A stretch of DNA of 6,258 nt from Candidatus Faecousia faecipullorum (GCA_018710805.1 DVJG01000121.1:1-6258); one strand, 5' to 3'. Positions 1 to 5,068 are shown, numbered from the stretch's first letter. Translations and numbers: made by a program. Notes: generated from the letters alone by a model not told the origin.

Positions 1-495
1 ATCCCGGTTCATCATCTGAAAATCCCGGGCGCCATCCACAACATTGGCATCCGAAATACGGTTAATCAGTCTATAGAAGATTCTGGCAAAGAGAGACCGA
101 ATCGGCGGCTCCCCCTTCCTGTTTACACGGCGGGTGCCCACGCAATCGTAGCCTTCTTCTTTTATGTAGCGATACATCTCCGGAAGCAGCGCCGGGGGGT
201 CCTGCAAATCTGCGTCCATCACCACCACATAATCTCCGCTGGCATTTTCCAAACCGGCGTAGATTCCCGCCTCTTTTCCAAAATTCCGGGAAAAGGAAAT
301 GTACTTTACCCGTTCATCCTGTTTTGCAAAGCCTTTGATGATTTTCAAGGTCTGGTCCTTAGAGCCGTCATTGATAAAGAGAAATTCAAATGTAACTTCC
401 GCCATTGTTTCTGCAATGGCAGTAATCTCCCGATAAAATGCGCCCAGCGCCGCCTCTTCGTTGTAGCAAGGAACAACTACAGTTATTTTTTCCAT
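1..495 (-). CDS. Family 2 glycosyltransferase, DPM1/GtrB-like (N-terminal part, runs off left edge)
   Basis: The 165 visible codons read from ATG at 495 toward base 1 without a stop, so the C-terminus lies outside the window. The GT-A fold hallmarks of the dolichol-phosphate-mannose-synthase/GtrB group are all present: VVVPCYNEE at residues 6-14, NDGS at 42-45, SFSRNFGKE at 67-75 and the DADLQDPP metal/nucleotide-sugar site at 94-101 (Asp94, Asp96). The visible part ends in DFQMMNRD, matching the family's usual D-F-x-x-M-x-R-D. Known members move a sugar from UDP- or GDP-sugar to a polyprenyl phosphate at the inner membrane face, usually anchored by two C-terminal membrane helices, which would lie off the edge. 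The ribosome binding site AGAAAGGAG stands six to seven bases before the ATG. Substrate cannot be told from sequence. Family call firm; exact role (cell-wall or teichoic-type decoration, lipid glycosylation) is inference. Confidence 0.94.
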   Translation of the reverse strand, partial: MEKITVVVPCYNEEAALGAFYREITAIAETMAEVTFEFLFINDGSKDQTLKIIKGFAKQDERVKYISFSRNFGKEAGIYAGLENASGDYVVVMDADLQDPPALLPEMYRYIKEEGYDCVGTRRVNRKGEPPIRSLFARIFYRLINRISDANVVDGARDFQMMNRD

Positions 496-541
496 AATCG
501 GCTCCTTTCTCTATCCAGCACTTGTGATTGCTATGACGTCT

Positions 542-570
542 ATTATATAACCTTTTATGGTTTTATTCAA
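542..570 (-). promoter_or_regulatory. Sigma-A-type promoter of the glycosyltransferase gene
   Basis: On the minus strand TTGAAT (570-565) is followed after exactly 17 bases by a perfect TATAAT (547-542). A start about seven bases on gives a leader of roughly 40 bases before the ribosome binding site. No operator or riboswitch is visible in that short leader. Confidence 0.7.
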
Positions 571-639
571 GGCAAAAACGCTTTTTTAACCGATGTTAGA
601 TTTGTAAATTTTTCCTGCAGCCTTCTTTGGCAAACTGCC

Positions 640-673
640 GCGCCGCTTCATAGATTGAAGCGGTGCTTTTCTT
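640..673 (+). terminator. Orphan terminator-like hairpin upstream of cysE
   Basis: Bases 640-650 pair with 656-666 around the loop TAGAT, giving an 11-pair stem with one G-T wobble (core CCGCTTCA/TGAAGCGG), followed on the plus strand by TTTTCTT. This is the form of an intrinsic terminator for plus-strand transcription, yet no plus-strand gene precedes it: the only gene to the left is on the minus strand. It ends where the -35 box of the cysE promoter begins. It could end a short RNA started in the divergent promoter region, insulate cysE, or be an operator. Confidence 0.45.
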
Positions 674-700
674 GACTTTATATATCCGCTATGGTACACT
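672..700 (+). promoter_or_regulatory. Extended -10 promoter of cysE
   Basis: TTGACT (672-677), a 17-base spacer, and TACACT (695-700) preceded by TGG (692-694), an extended -10 element common in Gram-positive bacteria. The predicted start near 707 leaves only about 30 bases of leader, too short for a T-box or SAM riboswitch, so regulation by those routes is not supported here. The promoter overlaps the upstream in-frame GTG at 663, which argues that translation does not begin there. Confidence 0.75.
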
Positions 701-737
701 GAGAGTTACAAAAGCGCCCCAAATAGGAGGGATTTCT

Positions 738-1673
738 ATGATTGAACAGCAGGTGGAGTCCATTGTGGACAGCATTCTGGCGGATTACCAGTGCGGCCGG
801 AGCATCGACAAAATGGACCCCTTTGAACATCCGGACAAGGACGTGGTCATCGATATGATCGGAAAACTCCGGCGCATCGTGTTCCCCGGCTTCTCCCGGG
901 ACCGCTCCTATCGCATGTACAACGCCAAACACAACCTCTCCATGCTCATTGAGGATGTGATGTACAATCTCACGAAGCAGCTGACCATCGTCCTGCGGCG
1001 GACCATGGATGTGTCCTCCGCAGAGGAAAAAGCCCAGGAGCTGGCCTTGCAGTTCTTCCGGGCCATCCCCCAGGTCCGGGCTGTCATCCAGACCGACGTA
1101 GAGGCCTTCTACGACGGGGACCCGGCGGCATTCTCTGCCGACGAAATTGTCTATTGCTATCCCGGTCTCTTCGCCATCGTGGTGTATCGGCTGGCCCATG
1201 TGCTCTACACCCTGGGGGTGCCCATGCTCCCCCGCATTATGACCGAGCACGCCCACTCCGTCACGGGCATTGATATCAATCCCGGCGCGCAAATCGGCAC
1301 CTACTTCTTCATCGACCACGGCACGGGCATTGTCATCGGCGAAACCACCGTCATTGGGGACCACGTGAAGATCTACCAGGGCGTGACCCTGGGCGCCCTC
1401 ACCACCCGGGGCGGCCAGAGCCTCCGGGGCAAAAAGCGGCATCCCACCATTGAGGACCGGGTGACCATCTACGCAGGCGCCTCTATCCTGGGCGGCGGCA
1501 CCGTCATCGGCCGGGACAGCGTCATCGGTTCCAACGTGTTCATCACCCACTCCATCCCTCCCTGCACCACAGTCAGCGTCAAAAGCCAGGAGCTGCAATT
1601 CAAGCCCCGGGCCTGCCCCGGCGACTGCGAAAACTGCAAAAAACCCGACCCCTTCTGGGAGGAGCAGAAATAG
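738..1673 (+). CDS. cysE: Serine O-acetyltransferase (CysE/EpsC/SrpH type)
   Basis: This 311-residue enzyme should transfer acetyl from acetyl-CoA to L-serine to give O-acetylserine, the first committed step of cysteine synthesis in the cytosol. Residues 1-165 form the helical N-terminal region; from about 175 the left-handed beta-helix of hexapeptide repeats begins (DINPGAQIG, IVIGETTVIGDHVKIYQG, GGGTVIGRDSVIGSNV). By alignment with E. coli CysE, the catalytic pair is Asp179 and His194 (in FFIDHGTGI), and His235 (in KKRHPTI) matches the second active-site His. ATG 738 is chosen because AGGAGGG at 725-731 precedes it and the promoter overlaps the upstream GTG. The C-terminus is unusual: it carries C-x3-C-x2-C (Cys293, 297, 300) and ends in EEQK, without the terminal Ile that docks CysE into O-acetylserine sulfhydrylase. 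No cysK lies beside it. The protein is longer than the ~270-residue enteric form, as expected of the EpsC/SrpH branch. Confidence 0.95.
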   Translation: MIEQQVESIVDSILADYQCGRSIDKMDPFEHPDKDVVIDMIGKLRRIVFPGFSRDRSYRMYNAKHNLSMLIEDVMYNLTKQLTIVLRRTMDVSSAEEKAQELALQFFRAIPQVRAVIQTDVEAFYDGDPAAFSADEIVYCYPGLFAIVVYRLAHVLYTLGVPMLPRIMTEHAHSVTGIDINPGAQIGTYFFIDHGTGIVIGETTVIGDHVKIYQGVTLGALTTRGGQSLRGKKRHPTIEDRVTIYAGASILGGGTVIGRDSVIGSNVFITHSIPPCTTVSVKSQELQFKPRACPGDCENCKKPDPFWEEQK

Positions 1674-1680
1674 CCATCAA

Positions 1681-1709
1681 AAATCCCGCCTCTTTTAGAG
1701 GCGGGATTT
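1681..1709. terminator. Bidirectional intrinsic terminator between convergent genes
   Basis: AAATCCCGCCTC (1681-1692) pairs with GAGGCGGGATTT (1698-1709), with one more T-A pair closing a TTT loop. It begins eight bases after the cysE stop. On the minus strand the stem runs into TTTTTGATGG, the better U-tract, so it serves the convergent membrane-protein gene at least as well as cysE, whose side has only the TTT of the stem. Confidence 0.88.
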
Positions 1710-1736
1710 CACATTCCGGAGCTTCCTTTTATTCGG

Positions 1737-2039
1737 TTACTTTTTCCGGCTTTGCTTTTTACGGCAGCCGAAATAAATGGTCAGGAGCAGAAGCGTGGGG
1801 ATATTGCCCACCAGCCAGGCCCGGAGCAGTTCCAGAACGGTCCAGGCATTGACCCCTCCGGCGGCAGACGCCATGTTCAGGGGATACCCCAGGCTGAGAA
1901 GAAAGGCGATGATGGGCAGCACCAGTCCCGGCCACTTGCTCTCTTTCTTGGAAAGCCCTATCTGCAGCGCCGTGGCGCCCAGAATCAGAGCCAGGCTCAG
2001 GAGCACAAAGGCACCCAAAGTCAAAGCTGTAGCTCTCAT
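1737..2039 (-). CDS. Small three-helix membrane protein, unknown function
   Basis: I do not recognise a family for this 100-residue protein. It shows three hydrophobic stretches: about 4-29, 37-58 and 66-91, with the polar loop SKKESK at 30-35 and a basic tail CRKKQSRKK at 92-100. By the positive-inside rule the first loop and the C-terminus face the cytosol and the N-terminus faces out. The start at 2039 is supported by AAAGGAG six bases upstream, and a promoter and a shared terminator flank it, so it is probably a real single-gene unit. Two other frames are open over the same stretch (plus-strand and minus-strand shadows), but they lack ribosome binding sites and their predicted products are low in structure. 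Gene reality is moderately sure; function is unknown. Confidence 0.72.
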   Translation of the reverse strand: MRATALTLGAFVLLSLALILGATALQIGLSKKESKWPGLVLPIIAFLLSLGYPLNMASAAGGVNAWTVLELLRAWLVGNIPTLLLLTIYFGCRKKQSRKK

Positions 2040-2077
2040 GTTTACTCCTTTCCCTGGTTTTCACAGACAGCAGGCCA

Positions 2078-2119
2078 TTTCATTCTTTCAGTATTATAGT
2101 ATTGTTTTATGGAATGAAA
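2078..2119. repeat. Inverted repeat bracketing the -10 region
   Basis: TTTCATTC (2078-2085) and its exact complement GAATGAAA (2112-2119) lie 26 bases apart. One arm runs into the -35 box, the other lies just past the predicted start, and the -10 is in the middle. That position would suit a repressor, but an 8-base inverted repeat at this spacing is expected by chance a few times in a window of this size. Confidence 0.3.
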
Positions 2120-2124
2120 GTCAA
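2093..2124 (-). promoter_or_regulatory. Promoter of the small membrane protein gene
   Basis: Minus strand: TTGACT (2124-2119) followed after 17 bases by TACTAT (2101-2096); a perfect TATAAT (2098-2093) overlaps it but at a 20-base spacing. Either reading places the start near 2086-2090 and gives a leader of about 50 bases to the start codon. Confidence 0.55.
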
Positions 2125-2145
2125 TATGCAATCTTACATATCCTT

Positions 2146-2180
2146 GCGTAAATGCCACGGCTTCCCTGCCGGATTTACGC
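2146..2180. terminator. Two-part hairpin overlapping the cat stop codon, no U-tract
   Basis: GCGTAAAT (2146-2153) pairs with ATTTACGC (2173-2180), and inside it CGGC (2158-2161) pairs with GCCG (2168-2171) around a six-base loop, with an asymmetric 4/1 internal loop between. The cat stop codon (2177-2175) is within the stem. On the minus strand the stem is followed by AAGGATATG, not a run of U, so it is not a classical intrinsic terminator; it may act as a 3' stabiliser or a factor-assisted terminator. Readthrough into the membrane-protein gene is possible. Confidence 0.4.
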
Positions 2181-2807
2181 CCCCAATTTATAGATGAGCT
2201 CCTGTAATTCGTTGACAAAGCGGCAGGCGTGAAACCCATCGCACACCCCATGGTGCACCTGTATGGACAGGGGAATAAGCCATTTCCCCTGTTCCTCATA
2301 ATACTTTCCGAAGGTAAAAATCGGGAGAAGATAGTCGTATCCGTTTTTGAGGTTCAGATTGAATCCTTCAAAGGTGGTCCAGGGAATCATGGACACCGGA
2401 AAGGTGTTCTCCGGAGGATTTGGCTTTGCCATCATCTTTTCCACGCTTCCATACCGGGAGATGTCTTCGGCATATCTGCTGCAAAATGTGCCATAGTCAG
2501 GGGAATACGGGGTCCAGATATTGGAAAATGTTTCGGTATCCTTGTGGAACACCGTATAGCAGGGCATCATCTCCGAAAATACCCCCACTTGTCCCTGGGT
2601 ATTGATTGCGGTGCGAAATTCCTCATGGGCATTGACCAGGGCAGCAAGGCTGTACAGCAGCGAGGGGTACAGCTTTTTCCGGTTCTTTTTCAGTCCGGTG
2701 ATGTCCAGCTTTACCGTCATGCTGTATGTGCAGGGGACGTGGGCAAAATAATGTTCAAAGTATTCCTTTCTTTTCCATGTGCTGAGATCAATCAAATGAA
2801 ACTCCAT
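2175..2807 (-). CDS. cat: Type A chloramphenicol O-acetyltransferase (CatP/CatD-like)
   Basis: The 210-residue product should acetylate the 3-hydroxyl of chloramphenicol with acetyl-CoA as a cytosolic trimer, blocking ribosome binding of the drug. Length and motifs match the class throughout: WKRKEYFEHYF near the N-terminus, CTYSMT at 26-31, LYPSLLY at 46-52, FRTAI from 64, CYTVFHKDTETFS in the middle, PWTTF-GFNLNL, FTFGKYY, and the catalytic box HHGVCDG at 185-191. His186 matches His195 of CAT-III and Asp190 its Asp199. Most clostridial relatives I recall have Ala, not Gly, after the two His. From memory the closest type is CatP/CatD of Clostridium, yet it is clearly diverged. AGGAGG precedes the ATG at 2807. 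Sampled lines contain 24, 26 and 31 G+C of 60, against up to 46 of 60 in cysE, hinting at acquisition. No insertion sequence, integrase or leader peptide flanks it. Activity and drug range are not provable from sequence. Confidence 0.93.
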   Translation of the reverse strand: MEFHLIDLSTWKRKEYFEHYFAHVPCTYSMTVKLDITGLKKNRKKLYPSLLYSLAALVNAHEEFRTAINTQGQVGVFSEMMPCYTVFHKDTETFSNIWTPYSPDYGTFCSRYAEDISRYGSVEKMMAKPNPPENTFPVSMIPWTTFEGFNLNLKNGYDYLLPIFTFGKYYEEQGKWLIPLSIQVHHGVCDGFHACRFVNELQELIYKLGA

Positions 2808-2868
2808 GGTATCCTCCTATTTTAGTCTGAGACAGGCGGTCTGTTTTTCTCTGCAAATTCTAACCAAT

Positions 2869-2897
2869 ATTATATATTCTTTGTCCGCCGGCAGCAA
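2869..2897 (-). promoter_or_regulatory. Promoter of the cat gene
   Basis: Minus strand: TTGCTG (2897-2892), 17 bases, then a perfect TATAAT (2874-2869). The predicted leader of about 55 bases contains no short leader ORF with its own ribosome binding site and no hairpin masking AGGAGG, so the attenuation seen in drug-inducible cat genes is not evident; expression is probably constitutive. Confidence 0.62.
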
Positions 2898-2948
2898 TAG
2901 GCAAAATTTCTGTTTTCCGCAACCCCGATCTGATTCTGGCGCAGACAT

Positions 2949-2979
2949 AAAAAATGGCAGACACTTTCGTGTCTGCCAT
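2949..2979 (-). terminator. Intrinsic terminator of the nfeD-SPFH-DUF6440 operon
   Basis: Reading the minus strand, ATGGCAGACAC (2979-2969) loops through GAAA and pairs fully with GTGTCTGCCAT (2964-2954), an 11-pair stem with a stable GNRA-type loop, followed directly by a run of U (2954-2949). It begins 33 bases after the DUF6440 stop and separates that operon from the cat promoter. Confidence 0.93.
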
Positions 2980-3011
2980 CTTCTGCTTTCATGCAGCATT
3001 GGGGATTCCGT

Positions 3012-3203
3012 TTACTCCTCGTATTGGCTCACCGTTGTAATCACCGGGGTGCCATCACGGTTCAGCAGGGGCGTTAAGCCGCCTGCGTAGCCGGAGGCGT
3101 GGAACAGGTAATTCACACCGGTCCGCTTATCCACCCAGATTTCGGTGACGTTTGTGATTCCCTGGGTGTAGGTTTTGAGAAAGCGCTCTTCCTTTTTTGC
3201 CAT
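3012..3203 (-). CDS. DUF6440 family small protein
   Basis: This 63-residue soluble protein resembles the DUF6440 family, whose shared core I recognise as V-D-x-x-T-G-V-N-Y-L-F-H-x-S-G-Y-A-G-G-L-T-x-L-L; here it covers residues 24-47, followed by NRDGTPVI at 48-55. No biochemical role is known for the family, and there is no signal peptide or membrane segment. Its start lies one base past the stop of the SPFH gene (TAA-C-ATG), and the upstream sequence, AAAGAAAAG, is a poor ribosome binding site, so translation is probably coupled to the gene before it. A strong terminator follows. The family call rests on motif memory; a role with the SPFH/NfeD module is inference from the tight spacing only. 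Confidence 0.85.
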   Translation of the reverse strand: MAKKEERFLKTYTQGITNVTEIWVDKRTGVNYLFHASGYAGGLTPLLNRDGTPVITTVSQYEE

Positions 3204-3204
3204 G

Positions 3205-4125
3205 TTACTTTTCTTTCACAGCTTCGATGACACCGCTGGCCATACCGACCAAGCCCTGCATCTCGCTGGGAATAATGATCTTGGTGGCCTTGCCGTCGGC
3301 GACCTTCTGCATGGCCTCGATGGCCTTGAGCTTAATAACCTGGTCGTTGGGAGCTTTCTCATTCAGCAGTTCCAGAGCATCGGCCATGGCCTTCTGGACC
3401 GCCAGAATGGCCTGGGCTTCACCGTCAGCCCGAAGGATGGCAGCGGCCTTTTCGGCTTCCGCCTTCAGGATGGCCGCCTGCTTGTCGGCGCCGGCACGGA
3501 GAATGGCAGATTCCCGCTCGCCTTCGGCGATGAGGATGGCGGACTTCTTCTGGCCTTCGGCCTGGAGGATGGCCTGACGACGGTCACGCTCGGCCTTCAT
3601 CTGCTTCTCCATGGAGGACTGGATATCGGCAGGAGGCAGGATGTTCTTGAGCTCCACCCGGTTGACCTTGATGCCCCAGGGGTCCGTGGCCTCGTCCAGA
3701 ATGGCACGCATTTTGGTGTTCACCACGTCCCGGCTGGTGAGGGTCTGGTCCAGCTCCAAGTCGCCGATGATGTTACGAAGGGTGGTTGCGGTGAGGGTCT
3801 CCATAGCCGCCATGGGCTGTTCCACGCCGTAGGCGTAGAGCTTGGGGTCCGTGATCTGGAAGTAGACAACGGTGTCAATCTGCATGGTGACGTTGTCTTT
3901 TGTGATGACGGGCTGCGGAGGATAGTCCAGAACCTGCTCCTTGAGGCTCACTTTCCGGGCCACCCGGTCAATGAAGGGAACCTTGAAGTGAAGGCCCACG
4001 CCCCAGACGCTGTGGAAGGCGCCCAGGCGCTCAATGACGTAGGCCCTTGACTGCTGGACTACGGAAATGTTGCTGATAACCACAATGAATGCGATGATGA
4101 TAATGGCAAGCACTACGATAAACAT
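3205..4125 (-). CDS. qmcA: SPFH/Band 7 (stomatin/QmcA-like, paraslipin) membrane scaffold protein
   Basis: The 306-residue protein has an N-terminal membrane anchor (residues 1-20, nearly all Ile/Val/Ala/Phe), then an SPFH domain at about 22-180 with the family's typical VQQSRAYVIERLGAFH, GLHFKVPFIDRV, SLKEQVLDYPPQPVITKDNV and LRNIIGDLELDQTLTSR segments, then an Ala/Glu-rich coiled coil at about 172-250 and a C-terminal IIIPSEMQGLVGMASG region at 283-298. Members form large oligomeric cages on membranes, mark microdomains and modulate membrane proteases; E. coli QmcA is the usual reference. The gene follows the NfeD gene by 35 bases, the pairing known for this subfamily. The ribosome binding site is TGGAGGT, eight to nine bases before ATG 4125. 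The symbol is by family resemblance; floA-type flotillins are larger and lack this repeat pattern. Function here is inferred from family. Confidence 0.93.
   Translation of the reverse strand: MFIVVLAIIIIAFIVVISNISVVQQSRAYVIERLGAFHSVWGVGLHFKVPFIDRVARKVSLKEQVLDYPPQPVITKDNVTMQIDTVVYFQITDPKLYAYGVEQPMAAMETLTATTLRNIIGDLELDQTLTSRDVVNTKMRAILDEATDPWGIKVNRVELKNILPPADIQSSMEKQMKAERDRRQAILQAEGQKKSAILIAEGERESAILRAGADKQAAILKAEAEKAAAILRADGEAQAILAVQKAMADALELLNEKAPNDQVIKLKAIEAMQKVADGKATKIIIPSEMQGLVGMASGVIEAVKEK
3403..3573 (-). repeat. Eleven-residue (33-base) tandem repeats in the SPFH coiled coil
   Basis: The tripeptide Ala-Ile-Leu recurs at residues 185, 196, 207, 218, 229 and 239, that is spacings of 11, 11, 11, 11 and 10, with charged residues between (AEGQKKS, AEGERES, AGADKQA, AEAEKAA, ADGEAQ). 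Eleven-residue periods suit the near-straight hendecad helices of SPFH cages. At DNA level the plus strand shows a recurrent GGATGGC or GAATGGC every 33 bases. Confidence 0.85.
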
Positions 4126-4160
4126 AACTTTCTACCTCCATTTTTAAAATATGTGTCTGT

Positions 4161-4628
4161 TTACACCTTTGCCGGAACTTCTACAGGGGTAACAAAGGCT
4201 TTCACGCCCTCAATGCGGTCTACCCGCACCAGGGTGTCCTTCCCAATGGGGTCTCCCGTGGTTGAGCGGGCGGTCCACTCCATGCCTCCCAGCTTCACGT
4301 GACCATGGGCGGCAACGTTGTCGATGTCCTCGGTGACGTAGCCCTGGGTGCCCACCATGCTGTCCACATTGGTTGCGGTGATCTTGGGCTTCATGTACTT
4401 CTTCGTCAGCGGCCACAGCAGCCCCAGAAGAGAACCGGACACCAGGGCAAACACAGTGACTTGGAGCCACAGCGCTCCGCCCAGATAGTCTGTCACCAGC
4501 GCCGCCAGGCACCCCACCACAAACCAGATGGATACCAGATGAACGGGACAGGATGCTTCCACTATGAGAAACACCACCAGGAGAATGAGCCAAAGCCATC
4601 CGTAGGCTTCAGTTGCTAGAACTTCCAT
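4161..4628 (-). CDS. NfeD-like membrane protein
   Basis: A 155-residue partner of the SPFH protein. Three hydrophobic helices are visible at about 11-25, 31-48 and 52-74, followed by a basic stretch KKYMKPK at 76-82 and a C-terminal OB-fold at about 88-150 carrying the NfeD signature GHVKLGGMEWTARS (109-122) and a closing LVRVDRIEGVKAFV (133-146). This is the short, protease-less NfeD1b-like form; the long form with a ClpP-like protease domain is not present. Known family members work with the adjacent slipin/paraslipin gene in membrane quality control. ATG 4628 is chosen because AAAGGAGG sits seven bases before it and because an in-frame TTG at 4685 lies inside the -35 box of the promoter. 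The gene is first in the operon from that promoter. Confidence 0.91.
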   Translation of the reverse strand: MEVLATEAYGWLWLILLVVFLIVEASCPVHLVSIWFVVGCLAALVTDYLGGALWLQVTVFALVSGSLLGLLWPLTKKYMKPKITATNVDSMVGTQGYVTEDIDNVAAHGHVKLGGMEWTARSTTGDPIGKDTLVRVDRIEGVKAFVTPVEVPAKV

Positions 4629-4656
4629 GGATTTTCCTCCTTTCTCGGATGCCCCT

Positions 4657-4685
4657 ATTTTACCAGATTTCCCGGCGGCGGTCAA
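4657..4685 (-). promoter_or_regulatory. Strong extended -10 promoter of the nfeD-SPFH-DUF6440 operon
   Basis: Minus strand: TTGACC (4685-4680), exactly 17 bases, TAAAAT (4662-4657), preceded by TGG (4665-4663). Each box matches the consensus at five of six places. The start near 4650 gives a leader of about 22 bases that holds the nfeD ribosome binding site. The -35 box overlaps the stop codon of the small ORF upstream. Confidence 0.82.
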
Positions 4686-4801
4686 TCGGCGAATGTCTCA
4701 AAAACGATAAATTTTTCGGGGTTTTTCACAAATTCCGCCGCCTCCCAAAGGGCGAACCAGGTTTTCCTGTTCAACCTAGGCTTTCCTCCTTCCTTTGCCA
4801 T
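4682..4801 (-). CDS. Unrecognised 39-residue small protein upstream of nfeD
   Basis: From ATG 4801 to TGA at 4684-4682 the minus strand encodes 39 residues beginning MAKEGGKPRLNRKTWFALWE and ending in KFIVFETFAD. The ribosome binding site AGAGGAG stands five to seven bases before the ATG, and a perfect TATAAT lies about 33 bases upstream. The product is basic at its N-terminus (residues 1-13) and its middle, TWFALWEAAEFVKNPEKF, looks like an amphipathic helix with two Trp; no signal peptide or membrane segment is seen. The gene ends 53 bases before nfeD and in the same direction, so it may be read through into the operon or form its own short transcript. I do not recognise a family. Support is the ribosome binding site, start and promoter; against it is the short length. 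Confidence 0.6.
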   Translation of the reverse strand: MAKEGGKPRLNRKTWFALWEAAEFVKNPEKFIVFETFAD

Positions 4802-4833
4802 CAAATCTCCTCTTTACGTAAATTCATAATTCT

Positions 4834-4839
4834 ATTATA
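4834..4839 (-). promoter_or_regulatory. Candidate -10 element of the small ORF
   Basis: A perfect TATAAT on the minus strand in an AT-rich stretch; the 17-base-spaced -35 candidate is only ATTTTT (4862-4857), so the promoter is weak by consensus or needs an activator. A 10-base palindrome TTTACGTAAA (4813-4822) lies between it and the ribosome binding site, where a repressor could act. Confidence 0.45.
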
Positions 4840-5036
4840 TGGTTATTTAACTGTATAAAAATCAGATGTAAACTTTTTCCTCACTCCTTCCCTTTCGGAG
4901 TTTACGCAAGTTTTGGCTTCTCCATTCCCCGGCTTTTGTGAAAAATTTTCCGGTATTCCCGCCACTGTTTCCTTTCGTTTCTGTATGGGCTTTCGTTGGC
5001 TGCGTTTTGGTCTCTTTCCGAACACACAGCATGGAT

Positions 5037-5068
5037 TTTTCCAGGAAAAAAGCCCGGAACCTGGAAAA
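5037..5068. repeat. Nine-base inverted repeat upstream of the flavoprotein promoter
   Basis: TTTTCCAGG and CCTGGAAAA are exact complements with a 14-base loop, ending 14 bases before the -35 box at 5083. There is no U-tract on either strand, so an operator or activator site is likelier than a terminator. About half such a repeat is expected by chance in a window of this size. Confidence 0.4.

Noticed and set aside
663..737. Upstream in-frame GTG start for cysE adding 25 residues
   Set aside because: The extra stretch overlaps the -35 and -10 boxes and has no ribosome binding site, whereas ATG 738 has AGGAGGG at proper spacing.
496..737. T-box or SAM riboswitch controlling cysE
   Set aside because: No T-box AGGGTGG element or SAM-box core is found, and the mapped promoter leaves a leader of only about 30 bases.
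678..1598. Long minus-strand open frame of 306 codons opposite cysE
   Set aside because: It is the complementary shadow of a GC-rich gene with clear catalytic motifs; its product is rich in His, Asp and Gly with no recognisable domain, and it has no ribosome binding site or promoter.
2808..2868. Leader peptide and attenuator for inducible cat expression
   Set aside because: No short frame with a ribosome binding site and no hairpin covering AGGAGG is visible; only a 4-base AGAC/GTCT pairing is present.
3175..4050. Plus-strand open frame of 291 codons opposite the SPFH gene
   Set aside because: Shadow of the SPFH coding strand; the predicted product is low-complexity Leu/Gly/Asp/His sequence and the start has no proper ribosome binding site context.
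4629..4685. Upstream in-frame TTG start for nfeD adding 19 residues
   Set aside because: It lies in the -35 box of the operon promoter; ATG 4628 has an AAAGGAGG site.
4722..4945. Inverted copies of the 11-mer TTTGTGAAAAA (4935-4945 plus, 4722-4732 minus)
   Set aside because: An 11-base AT-rich match at this distance is expected several times by chance in a window of this size, and one copy lies within the small ORF.
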